Source: an uncultured Prevotellaceae bacterium
GTDB lineage: Bacteria > Bacteroidota > Bacteroidia > Bacteroidales > Bacteroidaceae
Assembly: GCA_946540735.1 (NCBI GenBank)
Contig: CAMNIN010000002.1
Span: 62,001 to 126,000 of the forward strand
Direction: 5' to 3'
Length of the DNA: 64,000 nt
This document shows positions 1 to 9,918 of this stretch, in pieces. A program made the translations under genes and the position numbers. A model generated the notes under the pieces. That model was not told the DNA's origin. It saw only the letters and a list, made by a program, of their open reading frames with translations, and ran no database searches. The first letter of the stretch is position 1, and each line of letters begins with the position of its first letter.

Positions 1-982
1 ATGCGCTGATGGCCACCAACAGGCCGAAGACATAAATCAGTTTGTGACTCGTCTTATCGATCAGTTTCGACACGATGAAGGTCACGCCCACGATGATGGC
101 CCATTGGATGCAGTTCATCCAGTTGGCCTGCTCATTGCTCACGCCACCCGCCGTCTCATAGATATGGGGCTGGAAGAATCCCATGACGGAAGCCACCAGG
201 TTCCAAGTGAGATAGATGGTAGCCAGGAAGCACACCGTGCGGACAGCCACTTTGTTGGAGAAGAGCACTCCAAAAGCATGTAGCAAACCCGTGTCCTCGC
301 CTTTGGCCTTGGCAGCCTCCTTGGCCGCTTTCCACTCACTGCTCTCATCCAACTTGCGCTGCAAGTTCCATGCGATGAACGCCACGATGAAGAGAGAGAA
401 GAACACGATGCGTGAGCTGAATACATTGACCGCCTCAGTAGAGAGAGAAGAACCGCCAACAGCATGCGCAATTCCCTCAACCCATCCAAACAGATAGCCA
501 CCAGGAGCGAACAGCATGCCCAGCAGCAAGATCATCATCGGGCCGAAACCCCAAGACATCTGTGAAATGCAGATATTGCGCCCTCGGTTGTTGATCTCCG
601 AACTCTCAGAGATATACGTCCATGACGCCGGCACGCCTATACCCACAGAGATGCCTGTGATCAGGAATCCACACAGCAGCATAGGAAAATTGACACTGCA
701 AATGACAAAAGCCACGCCCAGCATATACACCAACAGATTGTAGGTGTAGATGAACTTACGTCCATATTTGTCGGCAAGGAATCCACCGATGATCGCTCCG
801 ATGGCTGCACCAAGGCAGTTGGCACTGATGAAATTGAGCCAACCCAGGTGCACCTCCGACAGACCAAGGTAATTCTGCCACAATGTCAGTCCGCTGGCAC
901 CAGCCACGATGGCACCGGCATCCAGATAATTGGTGAGAGACACGGCTAACGTGCTCTTCAAACTGCCACTTTTGTTTGCCAT
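1..982 (-). CDS. MFS sugar permease, probably for L-rhamnose (C-terminus cut off by window edge)
   Basis: About 327 residues are visible, starting from an ATG at 982; the C-terminus lies beyond base 1. The protein has many hydrophobic segments and the loop signature ADKYGRKF after the second segment, typical of the sugar-porter branch of the major facilitator superfamily. Its start lies 12 bases after the rhaA stop, so it is the third gene of the rhamnose operon. Its inferred job is proton-coupled uptake of L-rhamnose across the inner membrane. It is not the ten-segment RhaT type known from enterobacteria. Substrate is inferred from context only. Confidence 0.8.
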   Translation of the reverse strand, partial: MANKSGSLKSTLAVSLTNYLDAGAIVAGASGLTLWQNYLGLSEVHLGWLNFISANCLGAAIGAIIGGFLADKYGRKFIYTYNLLVYMLGVAFVICSVNFPMLLCGFLITGISVGIGVPASWTYISESSEINNRGRNICISQMSWGFGPMMILLLGMLFAPGGYLFGWVEGIAHAVGGSSLSTEAVNVFSSRIVFFSLFIVAFIAWNLQRKLDESSEWKAAKEAAKAKGEDTGLLHAFGVLFSNKVAVRTVCFLATIYLTWNLVASVMGFFQPHIYETAGGVSNEQANWMNCIQWAIIVGVTFIVSKLIDKTSHKLIYVFGLLVAISA

Positions 983-994
983 AAGCCAAGAACT

Positions 995-2245
995 TTACCG
1001 CTTGGAAGTGACATCACGCTCATACTGCTGTATGGCAGCGATATACTCCTCGCCGACAGGCACATTATTCTTGAGATTGAAATAGTCAAACACGGCACCG
1101 AACGGCATGCTCTTAGCTTCCTCCATGAGTGCGAGACGCTCGAAGAGCTGACCATTATCCTCATATTCACGCAATTTCTCTTTCGGTTCGAGAATAGCCT
1201 GGAGGATGCATTTCTGGGTGGCACGTGTACCGATGATGTACGCACCGATACGGTTGATGGAGGCATCGAAATAGTCGAGACCGACGTGAGCGCGGTCAAG
1301 AGCGTCGCAGCGCACCAACTCCTTGAAAAGGTCAAGAGTCTGGTCGTTCATAATGGTCACGTGGTCGGAATCCCAGCGCACCGGACGGCTGACATGCAGC
1401 ATCAGTTCGGGCACATACATGAGCAATGTCGAAATGAAGTCAGACACATTCTCAGTCTGCTCATAATGGCCAGTATCGAGGGTATACATCAGTTTGCGTG
1501 TGGCGCAGAAAGCAGTATAGAAATCGTGTGAGCCGACAGTATAGCTCTCGAGTCCGATGCCGAACAGTTTGGCCTCGAAACAGTTTTTCACGTTATCGAG
1601 TTTCTCCTCCATGATCTCATCAAGAGAAGCTGTCAGGATCTCACGGTATTTCTTCCGATACATGGTCAGGTCCTTGGAACCATCATGCACCCAGATATTC
1701 ATGATACAAGGATCATTCTGAGCCTTACCCATCGCATCGGCAATGCGACGGCAGCGCTTGGTGTGCTCAATCCAGAACTCACGGATGCTCTTGTCGGGAT
1801 TGGAAAGCGTGAGATTTCCACTCAAAGGATGAGAGAAAGAAGTGGAGTTGAAATCGAGTTTCATATTGTTCTCTTTGGCCCACTGGATCCAGCTCTCGAA
1901 ATGCTTCAGCTCCACCTCATTGCGGTCGACAAACTTACCACCGAAATCACCATAAATCTCATGGAGGTTGAGGCGGTGATTGCCGGCGAGCAAAGACTTC
2001 ACGAACTCGATGTCGCTACGCACCTCGTCAATATTACGTGCACGTCCTGGATAGTTGCCGGTCGTCTGGATTCCTCCAGAAAGGGCATCATTGCGCTCGA
2101 ATCCCACGACATCGTCGGTCTGCCAGCAATGTAATGAAATCTGTTGTTTCTCAAGGGCTTCGATGGCCTTGTCGGTGTCGACGCCAATAGCAGCATAGCG
2201 GTCTTTTGCTACGGCATAGGCTTTTTCAATTAGTTCTGCTTTCAT
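995..2245 (-). CDS. rhaA: L-rhamnose isomerase
   Basis: The 416-residue protein matches the RhaA family in length and carries its N-terminal signature SLHCWQTDDVVGFE around residue 40. It interconverts L-rhamnose and L-rhamnulose in the cytoplasm, using divalent metal ions bound by conserved Glu, Asp and His residues; the stretch LYTLDTGHYEQTE near residue 260 is part of that site. It follows rhaB by 50 bases and precedes the permease by 12, so the three genes are one operon. In Bacteroides the same gene is called rhaI. Confidence 0.95.
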   Translation of the reverse strand: MKAELIEKAYAVAKDRYAAIGVDTDKAIEALEKQQISLHCWQTDDVVGFERNDALSGGIQTTGNYPGRARNIDEVRSDIEFVKSLLAGNHRLNLHEIYGDFGGKFVDRNEVELKHFESWIQWAKENNMKLDFNSTSFSHPLSGNLTLSNPDKSIREFWIEHTKRCRRIADAMGKAQNDPCIMNIWVHDGSKDLTMYRKKYREILTASLDEIMEEKLDNVKNCFEAKLFGIGLESYTVGSHDFYTAFCATRKLMYTLDTGHYEQTENVSDFISTLLMYVPELMLHVSRPVRWDSDHVTIMNDQTLDLFKELVRCDALDRAHVGLDYFDASINRIGAYIIGTRATQKCILQAILEPKEKLREYEDNGQLFERLALMEEAKSMPFGAVFDYFNLKNNVPVGEEYIAAIQQYERDVTSKR

Positions 2246-2295
2246 TTGATTTGTTTTTATAAAGTTAAAATGATTATGTTTTCATTGCAAGGGAA

Positions 2296-3771
2296 TCAGC
2301 CGGCTGTCACTTCGAGATAGCGCTGGTAAGCCTTTTCCCACAATTCGGTATCCTGAGGAGAGAAGCGCTTCATCGACACGCTGTCGGCAATGATCCGCCG
2401 CATTTCCCACACATCGCCTACCACGCCACAAGCTTTAGCCTGGAGCATGATATTGCCGATAGCCGTACACTCCTGAGGACCGGCAAGCACATCCACCCCT
2501 GTGGCATTGGCCGTAAACTGATCGAGATATTCATTCAGCGAACCGCCACCGATCACATGGAGCGTGCTGATCTCGAAATCAGCAAATTCCTTCAACCATG
2601 AGAACACTTGACGATATCGAAGAGCCAGGCTATCAAAGATGCACCTGCAAACCTCAGCATATCCACTGGGCACATGCTGTCCTGTCTGCTCACAATAGTC
2701 GCAGATGGCCTTGACCATCGATGGAGGATTGGCAAACATCTGATCGTCGGGATTAATGACGCACTGGAACGGTTTGACCTTCATGGCCTCAGCCTGGAGT
2801 TCAGCATGTGATTTGGGGGCATCCGTCCACTCCTTGCGGCATCGCTCGTAAAGCCACATGCCACAAATATTCTTGAGGAATCTCGTCGTTCCTTCGATTC
2901 CCCCCTCATTGGTGAAGTTATAATCATAACTCTGCTTACTGATGATCGCCTCACGAGTCTCAATGCCCATCAGGCTCCATGTACCACTGCTGAGGTAAGC
3001 GAAATGCTCATCACGGGCAGGGACCGCTGCTACAGCGCTGGCCGTGTCATGGCCAGCCACAGCGACCACAGGAACTGCACCCAGTCCTACCATTGACTGC
3101 ACTTCATCGGTCAGGCAGCCAATGACAGTGGAGGGATTGACCATCTTGCCGAACATCTCCCGCGATACACCCACACTGGCCAAAAGTTCAGGATCGAGGT
3201 CTTTGGTGCGCGGATCAAGGAGTTGGGAGGTAGAGGCAATGGTATACTCACAAACTTTCTTGCCAGTAAGCATATAGCTCAAGCAATCAGGCACGAACAA
3301 GATGCTTTCGGCTTGTGCCAAGGCTGCATCATGGTTGCTCCGCATGGCATACAGCTGGAAGAGCGAGTTGAAATTCATAAACTGGATGCCAGTGATATCA
3401 TAGACTTTCTTCTTGTCCATGCACTCCTCGAAATATTTTTCCATCATGCCAAAGGTGTGAGGGTCACGATAGGATATGGGATTGCGCAAAAGGGCCTTAT
3501 CCTCGGCGATCAACACGAAATCGACCCCCCAGGTGTCAATACCGATCGACTGAATGGGAATCTGCCGTTGTGCAACGAGTTTTAGTCCTTTGATCACCTC
3601 ATGATACAAGGCATAGATGTCCCAATAGAAATGACCTCCCGTCTGAATCAGGTTATTGTCAAAACGAGTGAGTTCTTCAAGGGATATCTTGCCATTTTCA
3701 AGAACGCCAACAATCGTACGACCACTGGTAGCACCAAGGTCAACTGCGAAGAAATGATATTGATTTTCCAT
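2296..3771 (-). CDS. rhaB: Rhamnulokinase
   Basis: This 491-residue FGGY-family sugar kinase phosphorylates L-rhamnulose to L-rhamnulose 1-phosphate. Visible signatures are the N-terminal phosphate-binding segment AVDLGATSGRT (residue 9 on), GHDTASAV near 245, YLSSGTWSLMG near 265 and HVIGGGSLN in the C-terminal domain. I start it at the ATG at 3771, because the family begins a few residues before the AVDLGATSGR strand. The reading frame extends upstream to a TTG at 3858, but that would add 29 unlikely residues overlapping the leader. It is the first gene of the rha operon, which has a good promoter at 3972-4002. Confidence 0.95.
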   Translation of the reverse strand: MENQYHFFAVDLGATSGRTIVGVLENGKISLEELTRFDNNLIQTGGHFYWDIYALYHEVIKGLKLVAQRQIPIQSIGIDTWGVDFVLIAEDKALLRNPISYRDPHTFGMMEKYFEECMDKKKVYDITGIQFMNFNSLFQLYAMRSNHDAALAQAESILFVPDCLSYMLTGKKVCEYTIASTSQLLDPRTKDLDPELLASVGVSREMFGKMVNPSTVIGCLTDEVQSMVGLGAVPVVAVAGHDTASAVAAVPARDEHFAYLSSGTWSLMGIETREAIISKQSYDYNFTNEGGIEGTTRFLKNICGMWLYERCRKEWTDAPKSHAELQAEAMKVKPFQCVINPDDQMFANPPSMVKAICDYCEQTGQHVPSGYAEVCRCIFDSLALRYRQVFSWLKEFADFEISTLHVIGGGSLNEYLDQFTANATGVDVLAGPQECTAIGNIMLQAKACGVVGDVWEMRRIIADSVSMKRFSPQDTELWEKAYQRYLEVTAG

Positions 3772-3860
3772 AATACGAGAGATTTTCTGCAAATTTAGCC
3801 AACATCGGTCTTTCCCGGCATGGTTTTTTGATTTTCCATCCCAAAGTTTTGCGAACAAAA

Positions 3861-3890
3861 AAAATCGGATGTCTCACGACAACCGATTTT
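3861..3890 (-). terminator. Terminator-like hairpin in the rhaB leader (possible attenuator)
   Basis: Read on the minus strand, AAAATCGG and TGTC pair with GACA and CCGATTTT around a GTGA loop, broken only by a T/T mismatch. The stem runs directly into a tract of T (plus-strand A at 3857-3864). This has the form of an intrinsic terminator, yet it lies between the rha promoter and the rhaB start and not at a gene end. It could be an attenuator or end a short leader RNA of roughly 110 bases. Apart from the elements listed separately, I see nothing else in 3772-4101. Confidence 0.6.
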
Positions 3891-3971
3891 CAAAAAACAA
3901 ACTACTTAAAAACTAATCTACTAAAACAAATCAAAAAAATATCTTTGTATTTACATTTCTATTTCGTGTTG

Positions 3972-4002
3972 CAAAAGTAATCACTTTTTGCATTATAGCA
4001 AA
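3972..4002 (-). promoter_or_regulatory. Promoter of the rha operon
   Basis: On the minus strand TTTG (4002-3999) is followed after exactly 19 bases by TACTTTTG (3979-3972), a full match to the Bacteroidetes -33/-7 consensus. Transcription would start near 3965, giving a leader of about 190 bases before rhaB. Confidence 0.7.
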
Positions 4003-4052
4003 ATAAAAATCGAAAAAATTTCACAAAAAATGCATATTTTTATAAAACAATG

Positions 4053-4076
4053 GGGGTGAGAGCATACCCTCACCCC
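4053..4076 (-). terminator. Terminator of groES-groEL
   Basis: Read on the minus strand, GGGGTGAG pairs with CTCACCCC across an 8-base loop, and the stem is followed by CATTGTTTTAT. It lies 26 bases past the groEL stop. Confidence 0.75.
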
Positions 4077-4101
4077 TATTTTGTCAAGTCTATATTGCAT
4101 T

Positions 4102-5745
<1,644 letters not shown>

Positions 5746-5753
5746 TTAAATAA

Positions 5754-6023
5754 TTATCCGATAATAGCGAGCACATCACTCTGACGCATGATCAAGTATT
5801 TCTCGCCTTCAAATTCCACTTCTGTTCCGGCATACTTACCATAGAGCACCACATCGCCCTCTTTCAGTACCATTTCCTCGTCTTTCGTGCCTTTACCGGC
5901 TGCGATGACCTTACCTTGAAGCGGTTTCTCTTTTGCGGTGTCGGGAATGATAATGCCACCGACTTTCTCCTCAGCAGGTGCGGGAAGAACCAGCACTCTG
6001 TCAGCTAATGGTTTGATGTTCAT
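5754..6023 (-). CDS. groS: 10 kDa co-chaperonin GroES
   Basis: The 89-residue protein starts [14 protein letters not shown], carries the mobile-loop region after [14 protein letters not shown], and ends in the roof and base segments typical of GroES. It caps the GroEL ring. First gene of the groES-groEL operon. The upstream region lacks a CIRCE/HrcA operator but has a sigma-54-like promoter (6067-6083). Confidence 0.97.
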   Translation of the reverse strand: MNIKPLADRVLVLPAPAEEKVGGIIIPDTAKEKPLQGKVIAAGKGTKDEEMVLKEGDVVLYGKYAGTEVEFEGEKYLIMRQSDVLAIIG

Positions 6024-6066
6024 ATCTTATGATTTTAAATGGTTATAAATATTCCGCAATGGTTAT

Positions 6067-6083
6067 AGCTAAAATCGTGCCAA
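6067..6083 (-). promoter_or_regulatory. Sigma-54-like -24/-12 promoter of groES-groEL
   Basis: On the minus strand the 17 bases TTGGCACGATTTTAGCT carry GG (6081-6080) and GC (6069-6068) separated by exactly 10 bases, as in the sigma-54 consensus YTGGCACG-N4-TTGCW. The -24 half is perfect and the -12 half is TAGCT where TTGCT would be ideal. The start site would fall near 6056, about 33 bases before groES. No TTTG-N19-TAnnTTTG pair was found in this leader. Sequence-based inference only. Confidence 0.5.
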
Positions 6084-6109
6084 ACTAACTTTTCCCGGAA
6101 CAATTAGGA

Positions 6110-6142
6110 TGACATCATGTCAAAAATGGCACTGACATGACA
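6110..6142. promoter_or_regulatory. Array of TGACAT half-sites upstream of groES (possible activator site)
   Basis: TGACATCATGTCA at 6110-6122 is a perfect 6-1-6 palindrome. A further TGACAT at 6133-6138 makes a second inverted pair with the ATGTCA at 6117-6122 across 10 bases. The array lies about 55 to 85 bases upstream of the predicted groES start, the usual place for an enhancer-binding activator of sigma-54. It sits just outside the stop of the convergently placed upstream gene. Confidence 0.4.
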
Positions 6143-6158
6143 CATGCAAGAAAAGAAT

Positions 6159-7271
6159 TCATTGTTGCATGCTCTTGTTTTCACCATATTTATAATAATA
6201 CCAATAGGTATTATGGTAAACCCTTCGCAATTGGTTGGCGACATGGTCATCCCCACCCTTTTTCTCCATGTCGAGAAAGCCATAGAAATCTGCCTCTATG
6301 GTTTTATCCTGTCCTTGCGGAACAGGTTTCCCAGAATAGTAATGGTAGAGCAACAACGCCTCTGCGAAATGCTTGGGCATCACAGAGTCGGGGTATGCGT
6401 CGCCAACAAAACGGGCAAATGCATCCAACTGCCTTTTAATAAGAAATCCCATCAAGCGATAGTCTGCTCTTGCCTTTGGTGATCTGGCGAAGGCGGTGAT
6501 GATGCTGTCGGAGAAGAGAATGGTCTTCCTATGCCTCCCATCAGGAATCAGTCCGACCTGGCCTTTCCCTATAGGATAATCAAAAAGATGATTGCCCAAC
6601 TCGTTGTTCTGAGCCAGAGCGTAAGCCCTCAGCATAACCAGAGAGGGGTCAGTGGCCAAGGATTTTTCACCCACTTTGAGAGCGTCTTCGGGTTTCCCAT
6701 CCATCAGGAGTCTTTCTACTCTCATCCTGTAATGAAAGACCTCATCTCCATTGCTGAAGATGCCAACGAGGAAAAACATAACGACAAGAGAAAGGAGATT
6801 GATCCAGACTGTGCGTGAGAAGAAGCCCTTGCTCGCCGGTTCCGGTTCGAAAGATTCCATCTGTCGCAACGCCCAGACCAAAAAGCAGAAAACGGCAAGC
6901 AGGACCGGCACAGCCACCAGCCAGCCACCGAAAGAGAACCCCTCATCTATGGTGGAGCTCACATCAGTGATGATGGTCAACACCAGCAGAGAGGGGAAAT
7001 ATGTCAAAGCGTATGCCCTCTTGGTCAACCTGGCATATCGAGCCACGACGATCTGCAAGAGATACAACACCAAAGTGATCAAGACAGCCCCCACGAATCT
7101 GTTATAGTGTGTCTGTCCTCCCGACAGCACATGTTGTCCTGCCGTGAGAACGTCGTACTGATAGAAAAACAAGTAGACAAAGGCGAACACACAAAAGGTG
7201 ACCGCACAAGCCACCTTAGAATAATAAGTTACGGACGGTTTATGATCAATTGGCGAAAGATAAGGCATCAT
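6159..7271 (-). CDS. Polytopic membrane protein with C-terminal soluble domain (DUF6057-like)
   Basis: The 370-residue protein has about five transmembrane segments in its first 180 residues, each with typical hydrophobic runs, then a soluble C-terminal half rich in helical, TPR-like features (for example EDALKVGEKSLATDPSLVMLRAYALA near residue 195). It resembles the Bacteroidetes-restricted family DUF6057 by layout, recalled and not searched. Function is unknown. The C-terminus ends next to the groES control region. No operon partner: the genes on both sides have their own signals. Confidence 0.7.
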   Translation of the reverse strand: MMPYLSPIDHKPSVTYYSKVACAVTFCVFAFVYLFFYQYDVLTAGQHVLSGGQTHYNRFVGAVLITLVLYLLQIVVARYARLTKRAYALTYFPSLLVLTIITDVSSTIDEGFSFGGWLVAVPVLLAVFCFLVWALRQMESFEPEPASKGFFSRTVWINLLSLVVMFFLVGIFSNGDEVFHYRMRVERLLMDGKPEDALKVGEKSLATDPSLVMLRAYALAQNNELGNHLFDYPIGKGQVGLIPDGRHRKTILFSDSIITAFARSPKARADYRLMGFLIKRQLDAFARFVGDAYPDSVMPKHFAEALLLYHYYSGKPVPQGQDKTIEADFYGFLDMEKKGGDDHVANQLRRVYHNTYWYYYKYGENKSMQQ

Positions 7272-7296
7272 CTTGCTTCAATCACGATCGACAAGA

Positions 7297-7333
7297 GAGA
7301 GGCGAGGGTTTCTTTTGATTCCCCTCGCCTCTC
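7297..7333 (-). terminator. Terminator after glgB
   Basis: On the minus strand GAGAGGCGAGGG (7333-7322) pairs perfectly over 12 bases with CCCTCGCCTCTC (7308-7297) around a 13-base loop and is followed by TCTTGTC. It lies 15 bases after the glgB stop. Confidence 0.75.
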
Positions 7334-7347
7334 CTAAATAGGATTAA

Positions 7348-9420
7348 TCAATTCTTTTTCAATACTACAGCCGAGCGAGCCGGGATATAGAGTTTCAGCC
7401 ACTCTTTATGATCCTCCACATAGAGCGGATCGAAATTGGTGAAATGAGTCATGGAGTCGTCAGCCAGACCGTTTCCGCCAAAGTCCTTGGAATCTGTATT
7501 CAATACCACGTCGTAAGAGCCCGTAGGTACCAGGAATCCATAGTCAGTGAACGAGCGTGTGGGGCTGAAATTGAAGACAAACACCAAGTCTCCCCTCATG
7601 AAGGCGAGAATCTGATCGCCATCATTGTGCCATATCTCCGTGACAGGAGTCTTCTGGAAATTTTTCACCGACTTGATGACTTTGAGCATCTGCTTGTCGA
7701 AGTCACCCAGCCAATGGTAACACAGCTCATGATTATCTACCAAGTTCCATTGACGGCGTGCATATTTATAACTCCAGCCATTGCCCTCGCGTGGGAAATC
7801 GATCCATTCAGGATGTCCGAACTCATTGCCCATGAAGTTGAGATAACCTCCATTGATGGCAGCGGCCGTCACAAGTCGTATCATTTTATGGAGCGCTATG
7901 CCACGGTGCACCATCTCGTTCTCGTCACCCTTTTTGAAGTGCCAATACATATCGGCATCGATCAACCGGAAGACAATCGTCTTGTCGCCCACAAGAGCCT
8001 GGTCATGACTTTCACAGTAGCTGATGGTTTTCTCGTCCGGACGGCGGTTCTTCACTTCCCAGAAAATCGAACTCGGTTTCCAGTTCTCATCACTCAGTTC
8101 CTTGATGGTCTTAATCCAATAATCAGGGATATTCATCGCCATGCGGTAATCGAAACCGTATCCTCCGTCCTGGAATTTGGCAGCCAGTCCAGGCATGCCA
8201 CTCACCTCCTCAGCGATAGTGATGGCATGGGGGTTTACCTCATGGATGAGCTGATTAGCCATGGTCAGATAGCAGATGGCATTGTCATCCTCATGGCCAT
8301 TGAAATAATCACCATAATTACAGAAGGCCTCACCAAGTCCGTGACTGTAGTACAACATTGAGGTGACACCATCAAACCGGAATCCATCAAAATGGAACTC
8401 TTCCAGCCAGTACTTGCAATTGGAGAGAAGGAAATGGATGACTTGGTCCTTTCCGTAATCGAAGCAAAGAGAATCCCAAGCCGGATGCTCATGCCTGTCA
8501 CCCGGATAGAAATATTGGTTGGGGTCGCCGGCCAGATTGCCCAGTCCTTCCACCTCATTCTTCACGGCATGTGAATGGACAATATCCATGATGACAGCTA
8601 TGCCGTTTTGGTGAGCCGTATCGATGAGCGCCTTGAGTTCCTCTGGAGTGCCAAACCGGCTCGATGGAGCGAAGAACGAACTGACATGATAACCGAAGGA
8701 TCCATAATAAGGATGCTCCTGGATAGCCATGATCTGGATGCAGTTGTAACCGTCGGCAATGACACGAGGAAGCACATTGTCCTTGAATTCCGTGTAGGAA
8801 CCCACCTTCTCGGCATCCTGCGACATTCCGATATGGCATTCGTAGATAAGAAGCGGATTGACATTGGCCTTAAATGATTTCTTCTTCCAGGTATACGGTG
8901 TCTCCGGATGCCACACCTGCGCTGAGAATATCTTGGTATCATCGTCCTGTACCACACGCTGGGCCCATGCGGGAATACGCTCACCCTCGCCTCCATTCCA
9001 GTGGACGTGCATCTTGTAGAGGTCGCCATGCTTCATGGCCCTCACACCAAGTTTAAGTTCCCAGTCGTCGGTGCCTTTGATTCTCTTGGCACGATATTTC
9101 TCCGTCTCTTTCCAGTCGTTGAAATCACCCACGAGGTAGATATCCGTGGCGTTAGGAGCCCACTCGCGGAACACCCATCCACGGGCTGTACGGTGAAGTC
9201 CGTAATAGTCGTAGCCAGTAGAAACTTCAGACAGGGTAGTCTTCCCGTTTTTTGTGAATTGGTTGATTTTCCATACAGCATGGTCATGACGCCCCCTGAT
9301 AGCCTCTTCGTAGGGCTCAAGGTAAGCGTCATTCGCCACCAATCCGATATGTTTGGGAGTTCTGGGTTTTCTGGTTGCTTTAACCTTTTCAGCAGGTTTG
9401 GTTGTTTTTTTCTCTGCCAT
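7348..9420 (-). CDS. glgB: 1,4-alpha-glucan branching enzyme (GH13, eukaryotic type)
   Basis: The 690-residue enzyme makes alpha-1,6 branches in glycogen. A basic Lys/Thr-rich N-terminus is followed by a CBM48 domain (WVFREWAPNATDIYLVGDFNDW, roughly 80-105) and a GH13 barrel. Asp350 in GFRFDGVTSM is the expected nucleophile, Glu404 in TIAEEVSGMPG the acid/base, and SHDQALVGDKT carries the third acidic residue. The segment order is that of the eukaryote-like GH13_8 branch. I start at the ATG at 9420; the frame opens at a TTG at 9447 that overlaps the previous stop. It follows the YhcH gene by 23 bases. Confidence 0.95.
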   Translation of the reverse strand: MAEKKTTKPAEKVKATRKPRTPKHIGLVANDAYLEPYEEAIRGRHDHAVWKINQFTKNGKTTLSEVSTGYDYYGLHRTARGWVFREWAPNATDIYLVGDFNDWKETEKYRAKRIKGTDDWELKLGVRAMKHGDLYKMHVHWNGGEGERIPAWAQRVVQDDDTKIFSAQVWHPETPYTWKKKSFKANVNPLLIYECHIGMSQDAEKVGSYTEFKDNVLPRVIADGYNCIQIMAIQEHPYYGSFGYHVSSFFAPSSRFGTPEELKALIDTAHQNGIAVIMDIVHSHAVKNEVEGLGNLAGDPNQYFYPGDRHEHPAWDSLCFDYGKDQVIHFLLSNCKYWLEEFHFDGFRFDGVTSMLYYSHGLGEAFCNYGDYFNGHEDDNAICYLTMANQLIHEVNPHAITIAEEVSGMPGLAAKFQDGGYGFDYRMAMNIPDYWIKTIKELSDENWKPSSIFWEVKNRRPDEKTISYCESHDQALVGDKTIVFRLIDADMYWHFKKGDENEMVHRGIALHKMIRLVTAAAINGGYLNFMGNEFGHPEWIDFPREGNGWSYKYARRQWNLVDNHELCYHWLGDFDKQMLKVIKSVKNFQKTPVTEIWHNDGDQILAFMRGDLVFVFNFSPTRSFTDYGFLVPTGSYDVVLNTDSKDFGGNGLADDSMTHFTNFDPLYVEDHKEWLKLYIPARSAVVLKKN

Positions 9421-9443
9421 AATATCAATCTTGTTTAACTGTT

Positions 9444-9896
9444 TCAAGAAACGACTTTCACTTTGAATATAGCCTTTTTGAGTTCCGGCTGATCAGTGAT
9501 ACATGGGGCATGTCCGTCTTGAGGGAAGAAGACGGCGAACATCCCTTTCTTACACGTGACGAAGCTCTGTGAGGGCACGCCGGGGAATTTGGTGATATCC
9601 TTCTCTGCATTATACTCCACCTCAGGAAGATCACAAGCAGGGATATACCCGAAGGTTTCCTCTCCTGAAATAGGTATCTGTATGTCGATCATGCATTTGT
9701 GGGTCTCCAGCACGGCCTCCTCTTTTGTTTTTCCTTTTGCCATCTGGATATTAACGAACAAGTCGCCGTCTATGATCTGGTGTTTACCTGCCTGCAGGGT
9801 TTCGAGATCATTGTTTTTCAGAAATTCCAACACATCTGCGAACAGCGGGTTCAGCGATGTGTATTTCACCAAGTTGTCTAATGTGTCGATAATCAT
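9444..9896 (-). CDS. YhcH/YjgK/YiaL family protein
   Basis: The 150-residue protein is a small cupin-like protein of the family formerly called DUF386. Conserved features are HKCMIDIQIPISGEETFGY near residue 75 and FFPQDGHAPC near 125, whose His and acidic residues form a metal site in family structures. Family members are tied to sugar metabolism (sialic acid and other aldoses), with the exact reaction often unclear. It lies 22 bases after the MORN gene and 23 before glgB, so these three genes are probably cotranscribed. Role in glycogen metabolism would be an inference. Confidence 0.85.
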   Translation of the reverse strand: MIIDTLDNLVKYTSLNPLFADVLEFLKNNDLETLQAGKHQIIDGDLFVNIQMAKGKTKEEAVLETHKCMIDIQIPISGEETFGYIPACDLPEVEYNAEKDITKFPGVPSQSFVTCKKGMFAVFFPQDGHAPCITDQPELKKAIFKVKVVS

Positions 9897-9918
9897 ATTA
9901 TTAAAATTTTAAAGTTGG

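Noticed and set aside
5754..6142. CIRCE/HrcA operator of groES
   Set aside because: No TTAGCACTC-N9-GAGTGCTAA or close variant is present upstream.
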